Source of the DNA: Clostridia bacterium
Lineage (GTDB): Bacteria > Bacillota > Clostridia > Christensenellales > DTU072
Length of the DNA stretch: 34,081 nucleotides
Reading direction: 5' to 3'
Assembly (NCBI GenBank): GCA_017476265.1
Contig: JAFVAC010000042.1
Location: forward strand, 1-34,081
In this document: positions 7,741 through 16,839 of the stretch, in pieces
Position numbering within the stretch: the stretch's first letter is position 1
How the letters are laid out: each line of letters opens with the position of its first letter
Notes under the pieces: model-generated
Seen by the model: the letters and a program-made list of their open reading frames with translations, nothing else
Told to the model about the DNA's origin: nothing
Database searches by the model: none
Position numbers and translations under genes: made by a program

Positions 7741-8171
7741 CGTATTCCTCATTAAATGACGAGAATGTTCATTTAGTCGCAACGTTGGAAAGAGATTGCT
7801 TCGGAAAAGACGCTTGGAGTGAAAACTTATTACGAGGCGAAATAGGACAAGAAGATAAACATTATGTCGTACTCAAAGAAGATGACGAAGTCATAGGATA
7901 CGGCGGTTTTTGCAAAATTCTTGACGAAGGCGATATAATGAATATTGCAGTCAGAACGGATAAGAGACGATGTGGATATGCGTCGAAAATTTTGGACTGG
8001 TTTTTTGAGCAAGCTGATCTTGTAGGGATAAAATCATTTACTCTTGAGGTACGAGTCAGCAATCTTGCAGCGCGCAATCTATATGAAAAAAAGGGTTTTT
8101 CTTTTTCCGGCATAAGAAAAAAATACTATTCCGACGGAGAAGATTGCTGCATATATTGGAAATATATGTAG
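7734..8171 (+). CDS. rimI: Ribosomal-protein-S18-alanine N-acetyltransferase (RimI family, GNAT)
   Basis: This is a GNAT acetyltransferase of 145 residues. The acceptor loop LERDCFGKDAWSE (18-30), the strand MNIAVRTDKRR and the acetyl-CoA pyrophosphate loop RRCGYAS (78-84) are present. So are the conserved Glu105 in TLEVRVSN and the NLYEKKGF motif (115-122). RimI acetylates the N-terminus of ribosomal protein S18 in E. coli; in Firmicutes the target is less certain, but the tsaE-tsaB-rimI order is typical. The start overlaps the tsaB stop by 7 nt, with GGGGA upstream. The next gene continues in the same reading frame after the TAG stop. Confidence 0.93.
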   Translation: MLTYSSLNDENVHLVATLERDCFGKDAWSENLLRGEIGQEDKHYVVLKEDDEVIGYGGFCKILDEGDIMNIAVRTDKRRCGYASKILDWFFEQADLVGIKSFTLEVRVSNLAARNLYEKKGFSFSGIRKKYYSDGEDCCIYWKYM

Positions 8172-8192
8172 AGAGGGACTATCGTTCATTTT

Positions 8193-8957
8193 TTGCAATT
8201 CGGTCAAGGCAAAGATATTATTTTTCTTCATGGTTGGGGAGGGAGTACAGTATCCTTTTTAGGCGTTGCAAATCAAATTTCCGATCAGTATCGTGTGACG
8301 CTTGTCGATTTTTATGGATTCGGTAAAACACCCCATCCGGATTATCCTTTATTTGTCGAAGATTATGCAAAATCTGTAGTAGAAATCATTAATAAGTTTA
8401 AAATGAGCGGAGTCATCATCGTAGGACACTCTTTTGGTGGACGAGTTGCTATTCGTTTAGCCTCTAAGTGGGGATATTTATTGGATAAACTTGTGCTTAT
8501 CGATAGCGCGGGGATAAAACCGAGAAGAGGAATCAAGTACTATTATAGAGTATACAGACACAAGCTTTTGAAAAAGCTTCATATTACTCATCAAGCAGGG
8601 AGCGAAGATTATAACGCATTATCTCCGATTGCACGCGAAAGTTTCAAAAATATTGTGAATGAAGACTTAACCTCGGAACTGAAAAAAATAACTATGCCGA
8701 CATTATTGATTTGGGGGAACAAAGATAAAGATACGCCCATATATATGGCAAGAAGAATGCTTAAACAAATAACAGGAAGTGCCTTAATTGTGTTTGAAAA
8801 CGCAGGACACTATTCTTATTTAGATGGATTCCGAGTTTTTGTAAGCATTCTGAAATCCTTTTCAGCGGACGGTCAATATGGTTTTGGGGGCAGTTTTCAT
8901 AATTTGGGCTTTAACGATAGAAACATCGTTAAGATATCTTTGCCTCGGACAGAATAA
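8193..8957 (+). CDS. Alpha/beta hydrolase with unusual start
   Basis: This is an alpha/beta-fold hydrolase of unknown substrate. The oxyanion-loop motif FLHGWGG (11-17), the nucleophile elbow GHSFGG with Ser80, the acid region WGNKDKD (Asp178 or Asp180) and His206 in NAGHYSYLD form a complete triad. No ATG exists at the 5' end. The first accepted start is the TTG at 8193, but it lies 15 nt after GAGAGGG (8171-8177). An ATC at 8181, three bases after that site, would add IVHF, which fits the family's first strand better. The frame is the same as rimI, separated by a single TAG. The last 80 bases overlap the MurF-like gene. Its place beside murF and ddl suggests a cell-envelope link, which is inference. 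Confidence 0.85.
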   Translation: MQFGQGKDIIFLHGWGGSTVSFLGVANQISDQYRVTLVDFYGFGKTPHPDYPLFVEDYAKSVVEIINKFKMSGVIIVGHSFGGRVAIRLASKWGYLLDKLVLIDSAGIKPRRGIKYYYRVYRHKLLKKLHITHQAGSEDYNALSPIARESFKNIVNEDLTSELKKITMPTLLIWGNKDKDTPIYMARRMLKQITGSALIVFENAGHYSYLDGFRVFVSILKSFSADGQYGFGGSFHNLGFNDRNIVKISLPRTE

Positions 8958-10425
8958 TGGGTATAAGACGAAGATATCAAAACGCTTTTTAATCTGGTTT
9001 TTCTTAGACATCGTTTTACAATTCCCGATCGTCATAGCATACCTATTTTTGTGGGAAAACGATGCCTTTTTTATATATTTAGTTTTGATCCTTTATGAAT
9101 TCAGTGTTTTCATAGGAAAAGCAATTATACTAAGGTGCTATCGAACAAAAGTTCACTGGACTTCGAGAGCCAAAGTGACGATTGTTGCTACGGGGATAAT
9201 TAGCGCATTGGTTCTATCGTTTTTAGAGTTCTTTGTCGAACCTTTTATTAGTGTTCTTATTTATCCGACTGTAGTGACGTGTGCAATTATTCCGTATATA
9301 ATAGCACAAGCAATTATCAGTTTTTTTTATGAGAAAAAGAATAATAAGTTCATTGAAAAAGCTAAAAGAAAAATCCAATCCAAGGATTTGATCGTCATAG
9401 GAATAACAGGTAGCTTTGGGAAGACAAGTTGTAAAAACATACTAAAAGAGATGTTGTCAGATAAATATAATGTTGTAGCCACGCCAAAAAACTACAATAC
9501 ACCGATGGGCGTTTCTTTGACGATCGATAAAATGAAAGATGACACAGAAGTTTTTATTGCTGAAATGGGTGCAAGGCGGCGAGGAGACATTTCGGAATTG
9601 TGTGATATAGTCAAGCCGGATTATTCCATAATTACCGGTGTTTGTGCCCAACACCTGGAAAGTTTCGGTTCGTTACATAATGTCTATTTAGAAAAAAGCG
9701 TATTGGCAAAAAGAACCAAAAGAATGGTTGTCTACAACTGTGATAACGCGCTTGGGAAAAAAATGTATACGGAAAGTGACGGTTTTAGGATGTGGGTAGG
9801 GACTTCTTCACAAGGGGACATTTACGTTGACGATATTCAAATAAGTTGTGAAGGAAGTACGTTTAATTTATGCATAAGAGAACATATCGATAAAACGTCC
9901 GTCAAAAAAATAGCAATGAAGACAAAACTCTTGGGAAAACATAATGTCCTTAATATTTGTTTATGTGCCGCATTGGCATTGGAACTCGGCATAGAAAGCG
10001 AAAGTATCTGTAAGACGGTAGACTCGTTGGAGTATACTCCTCATCGTTTGGAATATTCTTATCGAAACGGCATACACATTATAGACGATGGTTATAACGC
10101 AAATGAAGAAGGGATACTCAGTGCATTGGAAGTGTTGGATTGTTTTCCACAAAGAAAAGTAGTTGTTACACAAGGTATTATCGAAGGGGGTAAGAAGAGC
10201 AGAGCAATTAACGAGAGAGTCGGTAAAGAAGTTGCGAAACACGCAAATAGTATCGTAGTATGCGGACCCAATAGAGGGAATATTATACGCGGGATCAAAA
10301 ATGAAGGGTTTGAAGGAGAAGTATTTGTCTATAAAAATTTGAATCAAGCGCAAAAAAGATTCAAAAATATTTTACGCAAGGGAGACGTTTTGCTTTTGCA
10401 GAACGATATACCGGACGTTTTATAG
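8878..10425 (+). CDS. Membrane-anchored MurF-like Mur ligase
   Basis: The C-terminal two thirds are a Mur ligase of the MurF type (UDP-MurNAc-tripeptide:D-Ala-D-Ala ligase). They show the ATP loop GITGSFGKTS (175-184), NYNTPMGVSLTI, EMGARRRGDI, the GVCAQHLESFGS segment, LGKHNVLNI and IDDGYNANEEG. Unlike soluble MurF, residues 1-152 are hydrophobic, with about four membrane segments (roughly 2-24, 36-58, 64-85 and 100-150). The enzyme would thus be tethered to the membrane. The ATG at 8878 is inside the hydrolase gene, with only a weak GGACGG upstream. The next gene is ddl, which makes the D-Ala-D-Ala substrate and supports the MurF role. A divergent paralogue of the true murF is the main alternative. 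Confidence 0.86.
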   Translation: MVLGAVFIIWALTIETSLRYLCLGQNNGYKTKISKRFLIWFFLDIVLQFPIVIAYLFLWENDAFFIYLVLILYEFSVFIGKAIILRCYRTKVHWTSRAKVTIVATGIISALVLSFLEFFVEPFISVLIYPTVVTCAIIPYIIAQAIISFFYEKKNNKFIEKAKRKIQSKDLIVIGITGSFGKTSCKNILKEMLSDKYNVVATPKNYNTPMGVSLTIDKMKDDTEVFIAEMGARRRGDISELCDIVKPDYSIITGVCAQHLESFGSLHNVYLEKSVLAKRTKRMVVYNCDNALGKKMYTESDGFRMWVGTSSQGDIYVDDIQISCEGSTFNLCIREHIDKTSVKKIAMKTKLLGKHNVLNICLCAALALELGIESESICKTVDSLEYTPHRLEYSYRNGIHIIDDGYNANEEGILSALEVLDCFPQRKVVVTQGIIEGGKKSRAINERVGKEVAKHANSIVVCGPNRGNIIRGIKNEGFEGEVFVYKNLNQAQKRFKNILRKGDVLLLQNDIPDVL

Positions 10426-10433
10426 GAGGTATC

Positions 10434-11525
10434 ATGCAGACGGTTGTTATTGTATATGGCGGAGAGAGTTGCGAACACGATATTTCTGTCATTACGGCTT
10501 TAGGTATTTATTCTATAGCGAAAAGAAAATATCAAACAGAACTGGTTTATTATAAAAATCATACCTTTTGGATGGGACGAGCATTAAACGATATTAGTTT
10601 TTATAATGAGTTTGACGAAAAAAAACTTGTTGAGTGTCGTTTCAGAGATAACTATTTGATATATAAAAAAGGTTTCGGTGAAAAGAAAAGGGTTGTTGAT
10701 TGCGTAATAAACGCTTGCCATGGTGGTTGTGGCGAAGATGGGGCTTTAAGCGGATTTTTTGATACTGTGGGTATATCCCATACTGGCAGTAATGTGTTCG
10801 GATCTTCTCTGTTTATGGATAAAGCCTTTTCTAAATCATTTTTTGAAAAAGAGAGAATACCGACTTTGAAGTACGTCGTTGTCAGAAAGGATTCTTTTTT
10901 GCCAAACATAGAAGAAATGGGATATCCGTTGATTGTAAAACCCGCCAGGCAGGGATCAAGCGTAGGAATAGCGATAGCAAATAATCAAGAAGAGTTGGAA
11001 AAAGCAATAGAAGAGAGCCTCGAGTATGATACGAAAGTAATCGTAGAACATTGTCTCGTCGATTTCCGTGAGTTTAATTGTGCAGTCTGCAAAAAAAATG
11101 ATGAGATTCTCGCAAGCGAAATCGAGGAACCGATTTTCAAAAAGAATTATTTGGACTTTTATGACAAATACACGGATACAACTGAATCGAGAAGAGAATT
11201 GCCCGCTGATATATCGGGAAAACTAAGAGAGAAAATATACAGTCTTGCCAAAAGAATATATGAACGAGCAGAACTTCAAGGGGTTGTTCGCGTCGATTTT
11301 TTGTTTGATGGTAAACGTCTATATGTTAATGAGGTCAATACTATACCGGGTGCGTTGGGACTGTATCTCTTTGTGAAAGAAGGACAAAGGGGAGAGGACG
11401 TGCTCTCATATATGATCGATCAAGCGATACAAGCCCACGAAGAGAAAGAACTCCTCCGAAAAGATTTTGCGTCGGAAGTATTAAAAAATTACCGTCCGAC
11501 AGGGAAGGGTGGCGTTAAGAAATAA
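10434..11525 (+). CDS. ddl: D-alanine--D-alanine ligase
   Basis: This ATP-grasp enzyme joins two D-alanines for the peptidoglycan stem. Visible are VVIVYGGESCEHDIS (4-18), the HGGCGEDGALSG loop, the ATP-binding IVKPARQGSSVGIA, EFNCAV, the metal-binding GVVRVDFLF and the NEVNTIPGALGLYLF end. Its 363 residues match the family. The clear AGGAGGT site overlaps the end of the MurF-like gene, so the two are probably coupled. It is the last gene of the operon that starts at tsaE. Confidence 0.95.
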   Translation: MQTVVIVYGGESCEHDISVITALGIYSIAKRKYQTELVYYKNHTFWMGRALNDISFYNEFDEKKLVECRFRDNYLIYKKGFGEKKRVVDCVINACHGGCGEDGALSGFFDTVGISHTGSNVFGSSLFMDKAFSKSFFEKERIPTLKYVVVRKDSFLPNIEEMGYPLIVKPARQGSSVGIAIANNQEELEKAIEESLEYDTKVIVEHCLVDFREFNCAVCKKNDEILASEIEEPIFKKNYLDFYDKYTDTTESRRELPADISGKLREKIYSLAKRIYERAELQGVVRVDFLFDGKRLYVNEVNTIPGALGLYLFVKEGQRGEDVLSYMIDQAIQAHEEKELLRKDFASEVLKNYRPTGKGGVKK

Positions 11526-11544
11526 AGGAAAAATCACTTGTAAG

Positions 11545-11576
11545 AGAAGAACCTCTTTCACTAAAGAGGTTCTTCT
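11545..11576. terminator. Hairpin between convergent ddl and helicase genes
   Basis: A perfect 14-bp stem (11545-11558 with 11563-11576) with a CACT loop lies 19 nt after the ddl stop and 5 nt beyond the stop of the minus-strand helicase. Neither side has a long T-run, so it is a plausible bidirectional terminator or 3'-end protector rather than a textbook one. Confidence 0.65.
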
Positions 11577-11580
11577 ACAT

Positions 11581-14500
11581 TCAGGCAAGATTTTTCAGTA
11601 ATTTTTCCCGCTCGGCGTCAATGATCGAGGAAAGTTCCGACAGTACTTTTTTCGGAGATTGCCACCAGTCTCTTGACCATACGCGAATGATTTTCCAGCC
11701 ACGACTTTCGAGGAATTTGATTCGATAAACGTCTCTTTCCAAGGCATTATCGCTTGATTGATATGCGCGATAATCACATTCTATCCCAAGGATGAATCGG
11801 TTTAATGTCTTATCATATATGCCTAAGGATAATTTATAATAGGTATTACCCAAATTGGAATATACGGTATAGCCCATTTTTTCCAATCCTTCTTTGATCT
11901 GTTCCTCATAAGATCCGATTTCAGAGGACGGCTTGGCTAATCCATCAAACGATGCCAGAATTCTCTTGGCTTCATCCTGTTTCCCACTGCTGACGGCGCG
12001 CGCGTACATCAAATATGACTTAAGAAGTTTCGGTCCATTGTTTTTAGTCGTTTCGACTTTGTCAAGTTCTTCCGGTTCTATACTTGTGACGACATAGATT
12101 TTTTTCTTTGCGCGAGTAATGGCGACGTTCAGACGATTCTCTCCGCCTTCCATGGAGAGTGAACCGAATTGAGCCACGACACGATCATAATCGTTTTTTG
12201 CGTATCCGACGGAGAAAATAATAATGTCTCTTTCGTCTCCTTGTACGTTTTCAAGGTTTTTGACAAACAGAGATTGGTTTTCACCGTTTTCAATTCTATT
12301 TTGTTCTAAGTATAATTGTCTACGGAAGGTCGCAACTTTATCCGCTTCAGCATCGAGCATATCCTCGATATACTCTTTTTGTTCGCTGTTAAACGTAACT
12401 ATACCTATCGTTTCACCATACTCTCTTTCGCGTAAAATCGATCTGACAAGTTTGACAACTGCAACGGCTTCTTCATGGTTGTGCCTGTTTTGCCATACGC
12501 CTTTGACTTTGATACGTTCAATAGGGGGATGATCGGTATCGATTGTAATATTCGGAGCTATTTGAAGTTTGTTACCATAAAAAGCCATATTGGAGAAATC
12601 GATCAATTCGGCGAACTTGCTACGGTAGTGGTACACCAAGTTGACAGGAGTATATTTTGCCGTAGCGAGATCCAAAAGCGACTCGACTTCAAGCGCAGCC
12701 TGCGTGGATAGATCCATCGTTGCATCAAAACTATCATCCGCTTGATACCGTTTGATAAAACCGGATGAAGGACGGAGCTGTTTATTATCTCCGGCGACTA
12801 CGATATTATTGCCGCGGTATATCGTGGGTAGTGCATTTTCAATAAACATTTGACTTGCTTCGTCAAAGACGATCAAATCGAACATTCCTCTTTTTAATGG
12901 GAAAATAGTGCTTACCGTTTGAGGAGACAAGAGCCAGCAAGGGAAGAGACGGAAGATGAATTCGCTAAAGTATTCCATCATTCTTCGTATCGGCCATAAG
13001 GCGCGTTGCTTTTGGATCTGATATAAATAATCCTTTGCGTGAGAGTCGTTTTCAAAGAATTGGGCGTAGTCCAAACTGAATCGTTCGAGGGCAAGCGTTT
13101 TTGTCAGTTCTCTTTGATCTGATTTTAAGGTGAGGATTCTTTCACGAACACTATCGAAAGCGACGGTTTGAGATAGCTTGTTTTCTATATAAGCGTCGTT
13201 TTTAATTATTTCATGATAGATGCGAAGCGGTAAGATCTTCTCGATGGTTTGTCTGATCCCATGCAGAGTCTTGTCCGAATGAATGTATGAAAAATCAAGA
13301 AGAAGTTTTACACTTTCAGATAATTCACCGATGGTTTTATTCATGTCTCGTATCGTGACATAGTTTTCCAGCGCATCGGACAAATTCTTGAGTAATGTGT
13401 AGTTTCCGTTCAGTACTCCGCCGATAGCCAAAGAGTACCCTTCTTCATCAAGGACGTCTTGTAATAAAACAAATCTTTTTTCAAAGTTCTGGAGCCCTTT
13501 TAATGATACATTAAGGTCTATCTCGACATCTTTTTTGTATTGAGAATATTTTTTTCGGACAAAAGGATAGGCAAAAGTAAGAGGAGGAATGAGACAAGTG
13601 TTCATTGTCTTTGCAAGCCCCGGATGTTCCATTTTTGTAATGATATCCGCGATGCGAGACAAATCCATCCTATTTTCGGCTTGTCTTTCCAAGTAAAAAG
13701 TCGTTAAATAACGGCTGTGAGGGTATATTGAAAAGTCAAACGGGGCATTTTGTTCGGCAACGATCTTGTTTATAAAGTCATATGCTTCACGCAATCTATG
13801 CATATCCAAATCGTCTCGAACGTGTGCGACCATAGGGTTTTTTAACGTTGCGTCGGCACGCCGAATAAATAAATCGCATAGATTCTTATCTATTATATAT
13901 TTTATATCATCATATAGTGGATGGTATTTCCAGTCGGAAATAGGAGTCGTTATTAGGTCTTTGTACAGAAGATAATCTTTCGTGTCCTTACCGACGTTAT
14001 AGCTTTGAGCATACATCTCTTGCAAGGTTATGCCGAAATCCGTTTCGGAAAACAAAACGTCGCCGATGCTCTGCAAGATGCCCAATTCTTTATTGATGTT
14101 GAATTCGTATGATTGATATTTTTTGGTATTGTCGGCGAAGTTATCGCGCATAACTTGCGCGTGTGCTTGTTTGATCTTTTCAAAGAAAAGAACTTTATCT
14201 TTTTCAGGATCAGGAATAAGCATGGCTTTTGCATTCAATTTTCCCAATCGGGAAAAGACGACGTCCAAGGCTGCTTGTTTTTGACTGACGACCAATACAC
14301 GGCGATTCTTGCATAATGCGTCACTAATAATATTCACGATCGTTTGTGATTTACCTGTCCCGGGGGGACCATAAATGACGAGATTGGAGCTCTCGTTTAT
14401 TTTTTCAATAGCATTTTCTTGCGCATAATCTAAATCATTGATCGTATAAGTGATGGGTGCTTTTGCTCTTCTCCGTTCACGAATAGGCCGTCCGGATATC

Positions 14501-15303
14501 AAAAGATCAATGCTGGGAGTGGAAAGATTGTTTTTTTCCAATTGTATATAGTCATTATAGATTGGATTCGCCAAAGGAAATCTTCCCAAAATGGCCATAT
14601 TCTTTAGTTCCATACCGTCGATATCGATTTCTTTCGCATTATCGAAGGGAATCGTACCTTTGCGTTTGGTATATTTTATTTTGAAACCGTTATTGTTCAG
14701 ATATTCTACAATGTCGTAAATCGTCTCGAATGAATCGTTATCGCTCAGATCGAACTCGGTTTTCACTTCATCGGTTTTTATATGATGTTCTTTGCAATAA
14801 GCCAATACAAGACTCTTGTTGATGGAAACAGGTTGAGAGGGGATATGCGTGACGATTACGACGTCTTTATCAATTTCCAGCGTGACGGGAAAGAGAAGAA
14901 GAGGGGCTTTTAACGGGATATCGGAATTGATTTTTCCGAAGACATAAGGAAAACCTATGCAAAGGTCGTACTTGCCTGTTTCTTTCTGGATCTCTTCGAC
15001 TTCACGTTTGAGATATTTCAGATCGGAAAAATGTTTATCGACCTGAGTTTTTTCGGAGGGAGTCTCTTCCGTGTTTTCTTTGACAAATGCGCGTTCGAGT
15101 TTTCGACCGATTTTTTCATTTATAATCGTGAAAGACGGTTTTCTATGCCATAGAAAGTCATAAAAATCATCAATATCGGCATACTCAAGCAGTGCGCCGA
15201 GATCATAACTGTATTTTTTTATTATGCTTTTGGTGAATAGACTCCTGTTCTTTCCACTGATCTCAATAAATCTTTCTTTGTATTTGCTGTAAATCTGTTG
15301 CAA
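11581..15303 (-). CDS. DUF4011-type SF1 helicase with C-terminal PD-(D/E)XK/Vsr-like nuclease
   Basis: This is a 1240-residue Upf1-like helicase. The N-terminal part (about 1-280) contains an LKYLKREVEE...FGKINSDIPLKAPLLLFPV region typical of DUF4011 proteins. The helicase motifs follow: Q295, Walker A GPPGTGKS (312-319), Walker B VFDEASQ (812-818), GDNKQLRP (838-845), YHYRSK (891-896), VQGDERDIIIFSVGY (1020-1034) and NRLNVAITRAK (1056-1066). About 490 residues without clear motifs lie between Walker A and B. The C-terminus (1130-1225) looks like a Vsr/DUF559-type nuclease: YEEQIKEGL, LGIECD (Glu1175, Asp1177), then WKIIRVWSRDWW. The start is TTG with AAAGGAG six bases upstream. It stands alone on the opposite strand. 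The architecture recalls DUF4011-helicase-Vsr antiphage proteins, so defence is a reasonable inference. Confidence 0.88.
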   Translation of the reverse strand: MQQIYSKYKERFIEISGKNRSLFTKSIIKKYSYDLGALLEYADIDDFYDFLWHRKPSFTIINEKIGRKLERAFVKENTEETPSEKTQVDKHFSDLKYLKREVEEIQKETGKYDLCIGFPYVFGKINSDIPLKAPLLLFPVTLEIDKDVVIVTHIPSQPVSINKSLVLAYCKEHHIKTDEVKTEFDLSDNDSFETIYDIVEYLNNNGFKIKYTKRKGTIPFDNAKEIDIDGMELKNMAILGRFPLANPIYNDYIQLEKNNLSTPSIDLLISGRPIRERRRAKAPITYTINDLDYAQENAIEKINESSNLVIYGPPGTGKSQTIVNIISDALCKNRRVLVVSQKQAALDVVFSRLGKLNAKAMLIPDPEKDKVLFFEKIKQAHAQVMRDNFADNTKKYQSYEFNINKELGILQSIGDVLFSETDFGITLQEMYAQSYNVGKDTKDYLLYKDLITTPISDWKYHPLYDDIKYIIDKNLCDLFIRRADATLKNPMVAHVRDDLDMHRLREAYDFINKIVAEQNAPFDFSIYPHSRYLTTFYLERQAENRMDLSRIADIITKMEHPGLAKTMNTCLIPPLTFAYPFVRKKYSQYKKDVEIDLNVSLKGLQNFEKRFVLLQDVLDEEGYSLAIGGVLNGNYTLLKNLSDALENYVTIRDMNKTIGELSESVKLLLDFSYIHSDKTLHGIRQTIEKILPLRIYHEIIKNDAYIENKLSQTVAFDSVRERILTLKSDQRELTKTLALERFSLDYAQFFENDSHAKDYLYQIQKQRALWPIRRMMEYFSEFIFRLFPCWLLSPQTVSTIFPLKRGMFDLIVFDEASQMFIENALPTIYRGNNIVVAGDNKQLRPSSGFIKRYQADDSFDATMDLSTQAALEVESLLDLATAKYTPVNLVYHYRSKFAELIDFSNMAFYGNKLQIAPNITIDTDHPPIERIKVKGVWQNRHNHEEAVAVVKLVRSILREREYGETIGIVTFNSEQKEYIEDMLDAEADKVATFRRQLYLEQNRIENGENQSLFVKNLENVQGDERDIIIFSVGYAKNDYDRVVAQFGSLSMEGGENRLNVAITRAKKKIYVVTSIEPEELDKVETTKNNGPKLLKSYLMYARAVSSGKQDEAKRILASFDGLAKPSSEIGSYEEQIKEGLEKMGYTVYSNLGNTYYKLSLGIYDKTLNRFILGIECDYRAYQSSDNALERDVYRIKFLESRGWKIIRVWSRDWWQSPKKVLSELSSIIDAEREKLLKNLA

Positions 15304-15351
15304 AGAAAACTCCTTTCGCGCTTAACTCGGCTCTTTAATAAATTCCCTATT

Positions 15352-15380
15352 ATTATACCATAATACTTAAAAATTGTTAA
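15352..15380 (-). promoter_or_regulatory. Promoter of the minus-strand helicase
   Basis: Read on the minus strand, TTAACA (15380-15375), 17 bp, then TATAAT (15357-15352) preceded by TGG form a strong extended -10 promoter. The mRNA would start about 42 nt before the TTG start codon. Confidence 0.8.
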
Positions 15381-15414
15381 ACGATTTTATTTTTTTGAAA
15401 CAAAAAGGAAACTC

Positions 15415-15444
15415 TTGACGATGGCTATTGTAATGAGATAAAAT
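15415..15444 (+). promoter_or_regulatory. Promoter of the thyA operon
   Basis: TTGACG (15415-15420) and TAAAAT (15439-15444) are separated by 18 bp, 36 nt before thyA. It diverges from the helicase promoter. Confidence 0.8.
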
Positions 15445-15480
15445 ATATTCAGTTATCATCGATTTTTCGGAGGATAAAAA

Positions 15481-16311
15481 ATGAGCAAAGCCGATCTGAT
15501 TTTTATTGACAATATGACCGATATTCTGCAGAATGGTTTTTGGGATACCGATTTGCCGGTGCGTCCAAAGTGGGAAGATGGCACTCCGGCACACACGGTA
15601 AAGAAATTCGGCATTGTAAACAGATATGACTTGTCTAAGGAGTTTCCTATTTTAACGATCAGGAAATTGAATTTTCGAGCGGCGATCGATGAAATCCTTT
15701 GGATATGGCAGAAAAAGAGCAACAATGTTCATGACTTAAATAGTCATATATGGGACTCGTGGGCAGATGAAACGGGCTCTATCGGGAAAGCATATGGATA
15801 TCAGCTGGCGCAGAAGCATCAGTATAAGGAAGGGGAATTTGACCAAGTAGATCGTGTTTTGTTCGATTTGAAAAATAATCCTCAAAGCAGAAGAATTTTG
15901 ACCAATATATATAATTTTGCTGATTTGAACGAAATGCACTTGTATCCCTGTGCATATTCGATGACTTTTAATGTGAGCGGCGATACGCTTAACGGTATCT
16001 TGAATCAAAGAAGTAACGATATGCTTGTCGCAAATAACTGGAACGTTGCTCAATATGCTGCTTTATTGATGATGTTCGCCCAGGTCAGCGGGCTGAAAGC
16101 CGGCGAGCTTGTTCACGTCATTGCCGATGCGCATATATATGACAGACACGTTCCTTTTGTGGAAACCGTTTTGAACAATCCAATTTATGACGCGCCGAAA
16201 TTGATCATGAATCCGGACATCAAGGATTTCTATAAGTTTACGCCCGACGACTTTGAGTTGATAGATTACAAGTACTCTGTTTTGGGGGAACGGCTACCGG
16301 TCGCTATATAG
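15481..16311 (+). CDS. thyA: Thymidylate synthase
   Basis: ThyA methylates dUMP to dTMP using methylene-tetrahydrofolate. The catalytic Cys157 lies in MHLYPCAYS. The phosphate-binding arginines are in SRRILTNIYN (136-145), and the QRSNDMLVANNWNVAQYA and HIYDRH motifs are intact. Its 276 residues are within the family range. The ATG follows GGAGG. It heads an operon with folA 9 bp downstream, pairing the enzyme that makes dihydrofolate with the one that recycles it. Confidence 0.97.
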   Translation: MSKADLIFIDNMTDILQNGFWDTDLPVRPKWEDGTPAHTVKKFGIVNRYDLSKEFPILTIRKLNFRAAIDEILWIWQKKSNNVHDLNSHIWDSWADETGSIGKAYGYQLAQKHQYKEGEFDQVDRVLFDLKNNPQSRRILTNIYNFADLNEMHLYPCAYSMTFNVSGDTLNGILNQRSNDMLVANNWNVAQYAALLMMFAQVSGLKAGELVHVIADAHIYDRHVPFVETVLNNPIYDAPKLIMNPDIKDFYKFTPDDFELIDYKYSVLGERLPVAI

Positions 16312-16320
16312 AGGAATCAT

Positions 16321-16839
16321 ATGAAGTCAATAGTCGCTGTCGATAGCAAATGGGGAATAGGCAAGAAGAACGATCTTTTGTTCCATCTGTCGAAAGATAT
16401 GTCTTTTTTCAGAGAGAAGACGCTTCATAAAGTTATCGTTATGGGGAGTAATACGCTCAAAAGTTTTCCCGGAGGGAATCCTTTGAAGGGGAGGATTAAT
16501 GTCGTGTTTTTTCCCGGAGGAGAAAAACGGGATGATTGTATTGTTGTTGACGATATAGAAGAATTAAAAACAGTTCTGGCACAATATCCGACGGATAATA
16601 TTTATGTTGTCGGAGGCGCTATGTTTTATCGGACGATGCTGCCCTACTGCGATACGGCATTCGTGACTAAAGTAGAAGCGGATGGGAAAGCGGAAGTCTT
16701 TTATGAAGATCTTGACAAATCATCTACTTGGGAAAAGGTCAACGAAAGTGCTCCAATCGAAGATAACGGATATATAATTCGCTTTTGCACATATAAAAAC
16801 AATGCGACAATAGATTTTTGCGGAGGCAATAATGACTAG
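16321..16839 (+). CDS. folA: Dihydrofolate reductase
   Basis: DHFR reduces dihydrofolate to tetrahydrofolate with NADPH. It opens with the KSIVAVDSKWGIGKKNDLLFHLSKDMSFF block, in which the active-site acid is the Asp of SKDMSFF. MGSNTLKSFPGG and the NADPH loop IYVVGGAMFY follow. Its 172 residues are normal, with a slightly divergent C-terminal tail. The start follows GAGGAAT. Its end overlaps the icd start by 8 nt. Confidence 0.94.
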   Translation: MKSIVAVDSKWGIGKKNDLLFHLSKDMSFFREKTLHKVIVMGSNTLKSFPGGNPLKGRINVVFFPGGEKRDDCIVVDDIEELKTVLAQYPTDNIYVVGGAMFYRTMLPYCDTAFVTKVEADGKAEVFYEDLDKSSTWEKVNESAPIEDNGYIIRFCTYKNNATIDFCGGNND

